From a bacterium (GTDB lineage: Bacteria; Zixibacteria; MSB-5A5; WJJR01), in the NCBI GenBank assembly GCA_021813505.1, contig JAKAKI010000077.1, positions 1 through 40,559 of the forward strand: 40,559 bases of DNA, in the 5' to 3' direction. Numbering within the stretch: position 1 is the stretch's first letter; every line of letters begins with the position of its first letter. Below the pieces are notes generated by a model. That model had not been told where the DNA came from. It saw nothing but the letters and a program-made list of their open reading frames with translations, and did not search any database. Of this stretch, positions 7,266 to 15,044 are shown one piece after another. Made by a program: the position numbers and the translations under genes.

Positions 7266-9299
7266 TCACCAATCGCCGCCGCATCCTTTTTCCTGCCGCA
7301 ACGGTGCGGCGGTATTCAACCCCCGCTGAACCCAGGACGTGTCATTCCCGGCGAAGGGCATTTCCTTCGGATAGGTGTCTTTTCCGCTGGTGTCGAGAAA
7401 CACGCCGAGGGTGAGGATCGAATCACGCAGCGAACCCCGGCTGGTGAGATTGGCCCGGCCCAGAGTGGTTGCCTCTTTCACGCGGTATTCGTCATTGCCG
7501 GTCTTGTCCCAAAACAGGCCGATGCCGTTGTCATTGCCGCCACCCAATGAGAGATTGGGGGCGTCGTGCACGTCGTCACCCGCCTCGTCGACCAGATAGC
7601 CGATTGTCAAGTCGTGCCCCGCTCCCTGGGCCATGTTCATGGTCGCGATGTAGTGATCATTGCCGGCTTTGTCGTCGAGATACCCGACGCCAAAGTGCGC
7701 TCCGGACCCCTGCACATACCAGATCCCGTTGTACTTGTCGTTGCCCGCCTTGTCCCAGAGCACGCCGAGGCCATACCAATAAGCGCAGCCCTGCGCAAAC
7801 AAACCGGCGGAGTACTCATCATCACCCGCACCATCGATCAGGTAGCCGATACCGCCCGCAAGAGAATACCCATCGATGAAATCACGTCGCGCGCCGAATC
7901 CGCATCCCTGAGACATCGCATCATTGTGTTCCCTCGACTGGGACGAGGGAAAACGAATGTCTTTGTCGTTCGACGTGTACTTGTCGTCCCCCGACAGATC
8001 GAGCAGGAGCCCCATGCCCTTGGTGAATCCGTATCCCTGGGAACTCAGGTAGACGTCGTAATGATCGTTGCCGGTTGAATCGATCAACACGCCAAGGCCG
8101 AATGTCCCGGATCCTTGTGATGCCATGAACGCCGTGTACCGGTCTTTGCCCTGATCATCCATGAGCAATCCGACACCGAGGAGTCCGGCCCCCTGCGTAC
8201 ATTTCACTCCGTGGTATTGGTCGTCACCGCTGCGGTCGAGCAGGTACGCATAGCCCAGCACGCCACCGCCGAATGAGGGGAGAAGCGAGTCGCCGGCGGC
8301 ATCGTACTTGTCATCCCCACCGTCGTCGATGATCACGGAGACTGGATTCTTGTACGACCGATTGGCCGCGCCTGCGGCGTAGTGATCGTTGCCGCCCAAT
8401 TCGAGGATGATGAAATAGTCGCCAGCCGGGTAGTTGTCATTGGCGGTACCGCCGATGGCGATCAATCCCCAGGGCGTTTGGACGTTGCAGTGGAAGTCGC
8501 CCGACGATTGACCGGCATTGATTGTGTCGGCCGCCCAGCGGACGGCGCGCGCCAGGTCCTGGGCGCCAGCATACATGTATTTCCACTTCGGCCAGTGGAG
8601 AAACTCATAGAACGCCGGATCGTACGAGTCGTCCTTCTCCGCGTTGAGTCGGATCGCCCGATCGAACATCGTGTCCATCCTGCAGTGACGCTCCGCCTCA
8701 GCGAAGGTGAGCTTCCGCCACCGATAGGCGTCCATCGCGGCAAAGATGATCGCCGTCAAGGCGCACTTCGTCGGCCCGGGAAGTGTCATGAGATTCGACA
8801 GGGTGTCACCCGACAGGGTATGCCACCCGCGCCAGTCGGCGACGATGGCCAGTGAGTCCAGCGCATCAGCCGGATTGAACTCCTCGACGTACTTGCGATA
8901 GACAGTCAACGGGTCGCCGATCAACCCGCGGCGCGAGCCCTCGTTGATGCGCTGGGCACAAAAGCCCAGGACCGCCGATGGATTCTTCCAATTGTTGAGC
9001 AGGTAGCCGGCATGGAAATCGGTGTAGTACGGAATTCGAAACGGATGCTGATGCAATGTCTTGAACAGCGGCAGCACAAACTCGTCACCGCCGAAGTTGG
9101 ACATGTCCGCGGCATCAAAAGCGACATCGTCCGGCTTCATCCCAACCTGAGCGAGCACGCGTGCCCAAGGGTCAGCCGGCTCATTTGTCAGCGGGGGAGG
9201 GGCTTGTGGGAAGGCATTGCCGGCCAGCAACACCACAAGGAGTAAGGAGAGTCCCAATCGAAGGACGAATCTACTGTCACGCGGGAAATTGAATGTCAT
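7266..9299 (-). CDS. Exported protein with about twelve GxDxY repeats (unknown function)
   Basis: A 677-residue exported protein of unrecognised family. The signal peptide (FVLRLGLSLLLVVLLAGNAFPQA) follows the ATG at 9299, which has GGAGG nine bases upstream. Residues of about 30-290 form a helical, Trp/Tyr-rich region without known motifs. From about residue 300 to 640 a unit of roughly 30 residues recurs: GxGxLxDxxG(D/N)DxY followed by small residues and (S/A)QGxG. I count twelve copies, for example LDRSGDDQY, IDSTGNDHY, WDKAGNDKY. The regular Asp/Gly/Asn spacing suggests a parallel beta-helix or beta-roll, possibly calcium-binding as in RTX proteins, but the unit is longer than an RTX nonapeptide. 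The last repeats (LDTSGKDTY) are degenerate. Likely a surface or periplasmic structural or binding protein; enzymatic function cannot be claimed. Confidence 0.85.
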   Translation of the reverse strand: MTFNFPRDSRFVLRLGLSLLLVVLLAGNAFPQAPPPLTNEPADPWARVLAQVGMKPDDVAFDAADMSNFGGDEFVLPLFKTLHQHPFRIPYYTDFHAGYLLNNWKNPSAVLGFCAQRINEGSRRGLIGDPLTVYRKYVEEFNPADALDSLAIVADWRGWHTLSGDTLSNLMTLPGPTKCALTAIIFAAMDAYRWRKLTFAEAERHCRMDTMFDRAIRLNAEKDDSYDPAFYEFLHWPKWKYMYAGAQDLARAVRWAADTINAGQSSGDFHCNVQTPWGLIAIGGTANDNYPAGDYFIILELGGNDHYAAGAANRSYKNPVSVIIDDGGDDKYDAAGDSLLPSFGGGVLGYAYLLDRSGDDQYHGVKCTQGAGLLGVGLLMDDQGKDRYTAFMASQGSGTFGLGVLIDSTGNDHYDVYLSSQGYGFTKGMGLLLDLSGDDKYTSNDKDIRFPSSQSREHNDAMSQGCGFGARRDFIDGYSLAGGIGYLIDGAGDDEYSAGLFAQGCAYWYGLGVLWDKAGNDKYNGIWYVQGSGAHFGVGYLDDKAGNDHYIATMNMAQGAGHDLTIGYLVDEAGDDVHDAPNLSLGGGNDNGIGLFWDKTGNDEYRVKEATTLGRANLTSRGSLRDSILTLGVFLDTSGKDTYPKEMPFAGNDTSWVQRGLNTAAPLRQEKGCGGDW

Positions 9300-9704
9300 T
9301 TGTCGCAACCTCCATCCTGGTTCGATAAGCGGATAAGGTAGCGATTCTGAGGGCAACCATGACACGCCAATTTCGGGTCTCGTCGACCCAGTTCTCAGTA
9401 ACCTCTCAAGGAGGCGCCTCTCCAAGATCGTCGCAACGATGCGCCGAGGGCGCTTTTTCTTGCCCGCATGTCGCGCACACGGAGCTGGTCAGCGGGTCAA
9501 CGGGGACAGCCTATTGACGATGCCCCCTCACTGGATCGCATGCCCTGAGGCACGGAATCGCCGCCTGTGCTGGTGCAAGTATGCGAATTCGCGTCTGGAA
9601 CCCTTGGATTTGGTGACCCTATGAACTGGGACTTCCCCACGTCAAGAGACAATTGTCAGCACGCTCCATCTGGTGCAAACGCTGCTCTCAAAATCGATGA
9701 CTGG
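9300..9704. other. Gene-free interval between two leftward genes
   Basis: No convincing gene. It contains the leader of the GxDxY repeat gene, a GGAGGCGCCTC palindrome around 9411-9421, a short GCGCC/GGCGC hairpin with T5 on the plus strand (9441-9458), and the palindrome GACAATTGTC near 9649-9658. No clear promoter for the leftward gene was found. Confidence 0.5.
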
Positions 9705-12263
9705 CTACTTGATGATGACAATCTTCCCTATTTGCGATCCCGACCGTGAGTCGACCCTGTAAATGTATATGCCTGATGTCACCGGCTGCGCGTTGCGGCT
9801 GATCAAATCCCATCCGACTTCTGAAGAATACGTGGTCAGGAAACGGTCGGGATGATGGATCTCACGAATAAGGTCTCCCGCCAGCGTGTAGATTCGGATG
9901 GTGGCTGTGTCTGGAAGATTGATGAAGTGAATCCGCCGGTCGTATTCCGTCATCACGGGGTTGCCGTACCCCTCGTATCCCTCGGCGAAGTAGTTCGTCC
10001 GATGGCCGAACGCGTCATTGTAGGCAATTTTGTATGGATTCGGATACACTGACACTTTGATCCCGGAATCCTTCACCACATCAGCAGAGTAGATCGGCTG
10101 TCCATATTGGCTGTTGTTGGCGGGGGATGATTCCATCGGCTCAAGGTTTTTCTCGTAGTCGCCAAAATCGAACGTCGTGATCGCAAAATACAGCGGTACC
10201 GATGCTTGCAGATTGCTCAAACTCACTTCGTAAACGCCATAGGTCAGTTGCTCACCATCCACTATTGTGTCCCGTTGCGCCACCAGTTGGATGATGTTGG
10301 TCTCCGGACGGCCCTCATCGAGGTACTCATTGGCCCGGTTGGCAGCCTCGATCGCCCAGTACGAATACCGTTCTCGCTGCTGCACATTGATGATTTCTCC
10401 CGTCAACGTCCGCGTCGTGTCCCAGAACGAATCCACATAAGCGTCCCGCATGGAAGGTTTCACGAACCGCTGGGGTGCAAACCCCGGATTCCCCAGCACG
10501 AGCCGCCACTGGTCAACTGTCATCGGATCAGATATCTGCTGCCAGTCATTGGAACCCGCCTGATACGCCAGCCGCTTGAAGTCCTCCCGGTCCCAACTGG
10601 CGACCAGCGAAAGCTGGTCATCTGTGCTGAACCTCCCTGCATAGATGCGATACCCCTCGAAGTCACGTTTGCGGGAGATCGGGTCCCTCTCGAGTTCGGT
10701 CAAAGCGCCGTTCCAACGAAGGGCGGCCTTGCCCGGTCCAGTGACCAACTCGAAGCGTGGTGGGGTCGGTGCATGCGGTCCATTCCAGTCTGGTATCCCG
10801 TCCCCTTTGAAGAAGACCGAGTCACAGTGGGTGGAGTCCTGACCAGTGCAGTTCACTAAGTATGCTCGCCCCCGATTGCCGTTGTGATCGCTATCTACGC
10901 CGGGGTTATCAAACACCCAGTCCGCCCAGCGCGCGTTGGTGATCAGATCCGAGAAGTTTAGGTGACTAAGGTATGGCTGAGGATCTCTAGGGTTGAAGCG
11001 GTCGGCGAAGTTGTATGGGTCAGTGTGGAAGTTGTCTCCGGCAATAAGGGCCACTGTGAATGCGACTGAATCACCAATGGCAATGCTGGAAAGGGGCCCA
11101 TACGAGAGCAGGAAGTCTGCATGAGCACCTTCGGCAATCTCACGTGCGCCCTTTTCCATAAGAAGCGGTGGGCTCCATCCGTTCGGGGACATGTCGACAG
11201 CAGCGAAAGCCTGATCATAATCAACTTCACCGTTGAGCATCATCCTGTACCGATAACGATCTCCGTACGGCGCCCCGAGAGAGCCGCTTGCGCCTGCAAT
11301 GACCCCCGCTCCTCTCGGGCCCCAACTGCCTCCATCAGAAGTGTAGGCCCACCAGTTGAAGCTAGGCAGTCCGCCGGAAGGGGAACGCAGCGCTCGAACA
11401 CCCAACACACCACGCACGCTGTAACTCGCGAAGGTTCCATCGGCAGCAGGGTCACCGGTTGTGCACGCCGCCCAAGCGATGTTGACTGTGTCCTCCATTC
11501 CCTTGACTATTCCTTCAGCGACTGGCAGGAATCCGCAAATATTCCCTAGAGTCCCAACATCATGAGGCGTGCGATCAGAGTAGATTGCCGGATTCACTTC
11601 GAAACCAATGGCCACATTCTCGATGGGGACCTTACCGATGTTCTTCAGCCAGTAATTCACGATAATGAATCTGCTGGCGAAGCCGTTTGACCATGAAAGA
11701 CTGGTTTGGTGAATCTCAAGTCCGATGGGCTTATGCCTCCTGCCGTCGGCCGCGTCGATGAAATTCGGAAACACCGTGGTGTCGAAGAACACCGCGTAAT
11801 ACTCTTGCTCCGCCAAAGCGGAGGCATCGTATGCTGACGAGGCGGGAGAATTAGAGAGTTCGCGAATCGGCTGGTACGAGATGAACTCGACCTGCGGTTC
11901 ACCGAAGCGATCAGCAAAAGCGCTTACAAGAGTGTCCGTTCCCCTTACGCACCCGAATACCAGGCTTGCTGTGTACAGATAATCGTTGCGGGTTCCCGTC
12001 GGGAACTCAAATGACGGAATCCAATCGATACCCAGTTTCGCTCGGTCCATCACAGGGTCCGGGATGTTTCGCGGGGTGCTCAATGGTCCACGGCCCCCAC
12101 CTACAAATCCCACATTGCTCACGGCTGCCCACACTCGGCCGACATAATGGAGTCGACCGTCAATCGTGAATTGGGTCTCAGGTCCTGCGGGAAGAACTTG
12201 CCCGCGGTTCAAGGCAGCAGGCGCCGAGCGATGGCAGAAGAGGAGCAACATCAGAAGGCCCAT
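9705..12263 (-). CDS. Large secreted protein with C-terminal sorting-like (FlgD-Ig/Por-tail type) domain
   Basis: An 852-residue exported protein of unknown function. ATG 12263 is preferred: GGGGGAG lies eight bases ahead and the next residues (MGLLMLLLFCHRSAPA) look like a signal core. An alternative in-frame ATG at 12326 would add a basic 21-residue extension. The body is rich in aromatic and Gly/Asp residues and includes fibronectin-like strand patterns (PPRFELVTGPGKAALRW, YRIYAG). The last ~110 residues match the sorting-like module of FCB bacteria: VYPNPYK, then IHFINLPDTATIRIYTL, AGDLIREI, WDL, SGIYIYRV and the terminal IGKIVIIK. Such tails resemble the T9SS/FlgD-Ig class and suggest export to the surface or medium. 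It stands divergent to the thioredoxin-like gene. Confidence 0.85.
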   Translation of the reverse strand: MGLLMLLLFCHRSAPAALNRGQVLPAGPETQFTIDGRLHYVGRVWAAVSNVGFVGGGRGPLSTPRNIPDPVMDRAKLGIDWIPSFEFPTGTRNDYLYTASLVFGCVRGTDTLVSAFADRFGEPQVEFISYQPIRELSNSPASSAYDASALAEQEYYAVFFDTTVFPNFIDAADGRRHKPIGLEIHQTSLSWSNGFASRFIIVNYWLKNIGKVPIENVAIGFEVNPAIYSDRTPHDVGTLGNICGFLPVAEGIVKGMEDTVNIAWAACTTGDPAADGTFASYSVRGVLGVRALRSPSGGLPSFNWWAYTSDGGSWGPRGAGVIAGASGSLGAPYGDRYRYRMMLNGEVDYDQAFAAVDMSPNGWSPPLLMEKGAREIAEGAHADFLLSYGPLSSIAIGDSVAFTVALIAGDNFHTDPYNFADRFNPRDPQPYLSHLNFSDLITNARWADWVFDNPGVDSDHNGNRGRAYLVNCTGQDSTHCDSVFFKGDGIPDWNGPHAPTPPRFELVTGPGKAALRWNGALTELERDPISRKRDFEGYRIYAGRFSTDDQLSLVASWDREDFKRLAYQAGSNDWQQISDPMTVDQWRLVLGNPGFAPQRFVKPSMRDAYVDSFWDTTRTLTGEIINVQQRERYSYWAIEAANRANEYLDEGRPETNIIQLVAQRDTIVDGEQLTYGVYEVSLSNLQASVPLYFAITTFDFGDYEKNLEPMESSPANNSQYGQPIYSADVVKDSGIKVSVYPNPYKIAYNDAFGHRTNYFAEGYEGYGNPVMTEYDRRIHFINLPDTATIRIYTLAGDLIREIHHPDRFLTTYSSEVGWDLISRNAQPVTSGIYIYRVDSRSGSQIGKIVIIK

Positions 12264-12354
12264 AATCCGAGCTCCCCCCGAATTATACAAGCCAAACGTG
12301 GAATAATGTAAGTGCCGACTTATCACTTCAACATCTCGTTATACAACAATTCCC

Positions 12355-12387
12355 TTGACAAGGATAGGGGGGGGGGGGGGGTAAACT
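12355..12387 (+). promoter_or_regulatory. Possible promoter with a 15-G spacer tract
   Basis: TTGACA (12355-12360) is followed by AGGATA, an uninterrupted run of 15 G (12367-12381) and TAAACT (12382-12387). Spacing between the boxes is 21 bases; loss of four G would give 17. The layout resembles phase-variable promoters where a homopolymer sets the -35/-10 distance, as in neisserial porA. The tract length may also be a sequencing artefact. Confidence 0.45.
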
Positions 12388-12438
12388 GTCAACAGGTAAT
12401 TTCTATTTGGCGCAATCGTGCAAGATGGGAGAACGCGG

Positions 12439-13038
12439 ATGGTTTCAATTGGTTCATTCGGTCGAGTATTGCGCTCAATCATACTTCTAGCCGTAGTGCT
12501 AGTACTGGGATGGGGTGCGGGCTCATTGTTTGGGCGCAAGCAGGTGCAAGGTCTGACCGCTGCTCGAAAGGAGGCGCAGGCCAAGGATGTGCGTGCAGGA
12601 GTCGTCGGAATCGCAATCGGCGCACCATTCCCTCCACTGGTTGTCTGGTCACCGGACAATCTGAACTCGCATCGTCTTCGTGATCTGGTCACTCGGAACA
12701 CTGTGGTGCTCTTGGCATCTCCAGGGTGCGATGTCTGCATCAGCGCCGCCGAAAGTTTGCGCAGCGTTCTACTGGGGGATGGACCATATCCGGCCAAAGG
12801 CATTCTACTAACTGATAAGGCTTCCGGGACCCTTGAATTTGCGGGCCTTGTGAAAGAGCGCGGGATCAAATTCGATGTGTACTCGGACTCACAAGAATTG
12901 CTGCGCGGCCAGCATAAGGTCTACGCCAATCCGGTCTACTTTTGTCTGGATAGCGCAAGTACCATTCTAGATCTCGGAGTTGGCGTGCCGGATGCTGCCC
13001 GCTTGAAACAGGTATTCAATGCTGGGAAAACACCCTGA
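12439..13038 (+). CDS. Membrane-anchored thioredoxin-like (redoxin) protein
   Basis: A 199-residue protein with an N-terminal hydrophobic anchor (about 10-30, VLRSIILLAVVLVLGWGAG) and a periplasmic thioredoxin-fold domain. The domain order fits AhpC/TSA or TlpA-like proteins: GAPFPPL entry strand, VVLLASPGCDVC with the redox pair Cys97-Cys100, then a Pro-containing ANPVYFCLD segment in the cis-Pro position. A third cysteine (in YFCLD) is not part of the active site. ATG 12439 is preferred over an in-frame GTG at 12418 because a GGGAGA lies just upstream. The gene is 35 bases ahead of an eight-cysteine exported peptide, suggesting a role in forming or reducing its disulfides (inference). Transcription may depend on the poly-G promoter. 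Confidence 0.8.
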   Translation: MVSIGSFGRVLRSIILLAVVLVLGWGAGSLFGRKQVQGLTAARKEAQAKDVRAGVVGIAIGAPFPPLVVWSPDNLNSHRLRDLVTRNTVVLLASPGCDVCISAAESLRSVLLGDGPYPAKGILLTDKASGTLEFAGLVKERGIKFDVYSDSQELLRGQHKVYANPVYFCLDSASTILDLGVGVPDAARLKQVFNAGKTP

Positions 13039-13073
13039 CCGCTATGCGCCTTTTTGGGAGGAGGTGAGATAGA

Positions 13074-13307
13074 ATGAAGAGGAATCTGGCAGGCTCTACA
13101 AAGGTGCTACTGATCGCGTTCGTATTCGCGTTTGGAGTAGGGGCAGCATATCAAGTTGCAATAGCAGACATTAATCATTGCACTTGCGGATGCACCTACA
13201 CATGTCCCTACTCAGGCAGTATCAAGATCGGCAAACCCACGGACTGTACTAAGCCGCAAGAAACCTGCGCCAATAACCCTCTTTGTGATCTGTGCGTACC
13301 GAATTGA
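13074..13307 (+). CDS. Small exported cysteine-rich peptide (8 Cys)
   Basis: A 77-residue precursor. Basic MKRNLAGSTK, a hydrophobic core (VLLIAFVFAFGVGAA) and AIA before the mature part look like a Sec signal with cleavage near residue 31. The mature peptide of about 46 residues has eight cysteines (36, 38, 40, 44, 58, 65, 71, 74), with the cluster CTCGCTYTC and the ending CDLCVPN. An unusually strong ribosome site (GGGAGGAGG) precedes the ATG. No family is recognised. Four disulfides or metal binding are both possible. The preceding thioredoxin-like gene is 35 bases away in the same direction, so co-transcription is likely. Although short, the ribosome site, signal peptide and cysteine pattern argue that it is real. 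Confidence 0.75.
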   Translation: MKRNLAGSTKVLLIAFVFAFGVGAAYQVAIADINHCTCGCTYTCPYSGSIKIGKPTDCTKPQETCANNPLCDLCVPN

Positions 13308-13803
13308 TCTCTTAGAGTGGTGTTCCGATGGCGGTCGGGAAAGGGAAGCCGGGCCATCCCGGCTTCTCCTGCTTGGTGCCCTGCAGCTCCGGGACGCATT
13401 GAAAGACCGGGCAGACAAGAGTGTCTGCCCCACTCTTGGTCATGGGAGTTCTTGTCTCTCGGTGGCGCGGACACTCCTCTCCGCGCTCTCGTCAGCCGAT
13501 GCTGGGGTTCTTCAACGCGTCCCGGAGCCACGGGGCACCTGGGTCGTAACGATTACTGGCTTTGAGTACTGATTCATACACGGGTGTCCGCTGGAGGGAC
13601 ACACACAATACCGCCGGTGGGTTCGGGCGGCCCTGGCAGCCGCAAAGCGAGCGATCTGCTGTTTCGATACACCGGTCCAAATCACGTTCCACCGCCATTG
13701 CCCTCCGGTCCCGCGTGTCATAGCTTTGGGTTCGACCGTGGACGGTGTGGCTAACTGAGTATGGTTGGGTGGCTTGATCCGAACCAGGAAGTGGGAGGGG
13801 ATT
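13308..13803. other. Gene-free interval holding a 123-bp palindromic repeat
   Basis: No convincing gene. It contains repeat copy 1 (13396-13518), flanked by GCTCCGGGAC/GTCCCGGAGC arms, and a GTGTCC/GGACAC hairpin near 13585-13603. The rest (13604-13790) is unassigned; a minus-strand open frame there has no recognisable domain or ribosome site. Confidence 0.5.
13396..13518. repeat. Dispersed 123-bp palindromic element, copy 1
   Basis: Same length as the copy at 36444-36566, with about 16 mismatches by eye. Ends are imperfect inverted repeats (GCATTGAAAGACC against TTCTTCAACGC) and here the pairing extends about ten bases into the flanks. Internal stems include CAAGAGTG/CACTCTTG and the GCGCGGA...TCCGCGC region. 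No coding capacity for transposition; a MITE-like or REP-like element. Confidence 0.8.
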
Positions 13804-14010
13804 ATGAAACCGGCATCCCTGCTTGCGACGCTCTTTCTCGGGCTCGTCAGTCTTGGACATCTGCTTCGACTTGTGCTCCATCTCCAAGTGACGGTGGGCA
13901 GCTTTCAGATACCGATTTGGACGAGTCTGGTTGGATTTGTGTTTACTGGAGGTCTGGCGGTAGCGCTATGGCTGGAAATCCGCCGGACGCCACGGAGCAG
14001 GCACGATTAA
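13804..14010 (+). CDS. Small two-TM membrane protein (unknown function)
   Basis: A 68-residue protein with two hydrophobic helices: KPASLLATLFLGLVSLGHLL (about 2-21) and WTSLVGFVFTGGLAVALWL (about 38-56), separated by a short LHLQVTVGSFQIP segment and followed by a basic tail RRTPRSRHD. ATG 13804 is chosen because GGGAGGGG lies directly upstream; an in-frame ATG at 13765 would add residues without a ribosome site. The pattern (SLxHLLRL, VTVG, IPxWxSxVG) resembles a widespread family of very small membrane proteins of unknown role that I cannot name with certainty. It lies 100 bases ahead of comB in the same direction. Confidence 0.75.
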   Translation: MKPASLLATLFLGLVSLGHLLRLVLHLQVTVGSFQIPIWTSLVGFVFTGGLAVALWLEIRRTPRSRHD

Positions 14011-14110
14011 GAGGTGGCACCCCCGGCGTCCAAGGACCGACGGGGCGGCGTGCGACGACCCTTGTCAACCGGAATACTCGCGATGGTAACCTCTGCGAGC
14101 AAGGCCGCGT

Positions 14111-14833
14111 ATGGAATTCGACCAAGCTGAATTCGACGTCCGTTGTGAATGGGGCGAACGGGGCGTCGCGCATCTTGCACCCATCAGCGACGCCGTCATC
14201 ATCGTTGACGTCATGTCGTTTTCGACATGCGTGTCAGTGGCGGCGGCACGGGGTACCATCGTCTATCCCTGTCCCTTGATGGACGATGCCGCGATAGAGT
14301 TTGCTCGATCCGTCGGCGGCGAACTTGCCACGGCACGAGGCAAGGGCCGCTACTCGCTGTCACCGCGTTCTCTGGTCGATCTGCCGGTTGGCACGCGCCT
14401 TGTGCTGCCATCACCGAATGGTTCCACCTTGAGTCTTGCTACAGGGCAAACTCCGACGTTTGCTGGTTGCCTGCGCAACTCCAGGGCGGTTGCCGAGGCC
14501 GCCCAGAAGCGCGGCCGTAGGATTGCCGTCATACCGGCCGGAGAAAAATGGAAGGAGGACGCAAGCTTGCGTCCCGCTATCGAAGACTTGATTGGTGCCG
14601 GTGCCATCATTCGACATTTGATGGGCAGACACTCACCTGAAGCCGAACTCGCGACGAGTGCATTCCTGAGCGCAGCGCCTGAGCTTAACAACAAACTCCA
14701 GGCATGCTCGTCTGGCCAGGAGCTTGTGGCGATGGGGTTTGAGATAGACATTGCGTTGATTGCTGCCCTCGACGCAGACGACTGTGCACCGATCCTGAGG
14801 GATGGAGCATACAGCAAAGCAGAACAAATGTGA
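14111..14833 (+). CDS. comB: 2-phosphosulfolactate phosphatase family protein (ComB)
   Basis: A 240-residue ComB-family protein (2-phosphosulfolactate phosphatase, Mg-dependent). In methanogens ComB dephosphorylates 2-phosphosulfolactate on the way to coenzyme M; bacterial homologues are common and often of unproven substrate. Visible family features are VIIVDVMSFSTCVSVA near the start (the DVxxxST motif), LPSPNGSTLS in the middle, and the VIPAGE...LRPAIEDLIGAGAII segment, typical of the active-site region. No other coenzyme M or sulfolactate gene is nearby, so a role in coenzyme M synthesis is unlikely here. Its length is usual for the family. The start lacks a strong ribosome site but nothing better lies upstream. 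Confidence 0.85.
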   Translation: MEFDQAEFDVRCEWGERGVAHLAPISDAVIIVDVMSFSTCVSVAAARGTIVYPCPLMDDAAIEFARSVGGELATARGKGRYSLSPRSLVDLPVGTRLVLPSPNGSTLSLATGQTPTFAGCLRNSRAVAEAAQKRGRRIAVIPAGEKWKEDASLRPAIEDLIGAGAIIRHLMGRHSPEAELATSAFLSAAPELNNKLQACSSGQELVAMGFEIDIALIAALDADDCAPILRDGAYSKAEQM

Positions 14834-15044
14834 TGTCACTCGGCATTGGGCGCGCGGGAGTCTCGAGTTAGGAAGAAACCCCGATTATCCCGTCGTCCCG
14901 CAACCAGGCTGCCATAGTGAATTCCGTCCCCGCCCTCAGTATCCAATGAGAGACGCGGCCGGAGCTGTTACTGAATATGTGAAAACTGACTTGCTGACAG
15001 GCGAGCCAGGGCCTTTCTTGCAGTCTAAAAGGAGGCACCGCATC

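Noticed and set aside
9441-9458. GCGCC/GGCGC hairpin with T5 as a terminator
   Set aside because: It reads on the plus strand where no gene ends; stem is only five pairs.
12282-12287. TATAAT on the minus strand as the -10 of the large sorting-domain gene
   Set aside because: It would leave a leader of about 12 bases with the ribosome site at its very start; possible only if the start at 12263 is wrong.
13492-13887. Minus-strand open frame covering repeat copy 1 and its flank
   Set aside because: Part of it is repeat sequence; no family resemblance or ribosome site.
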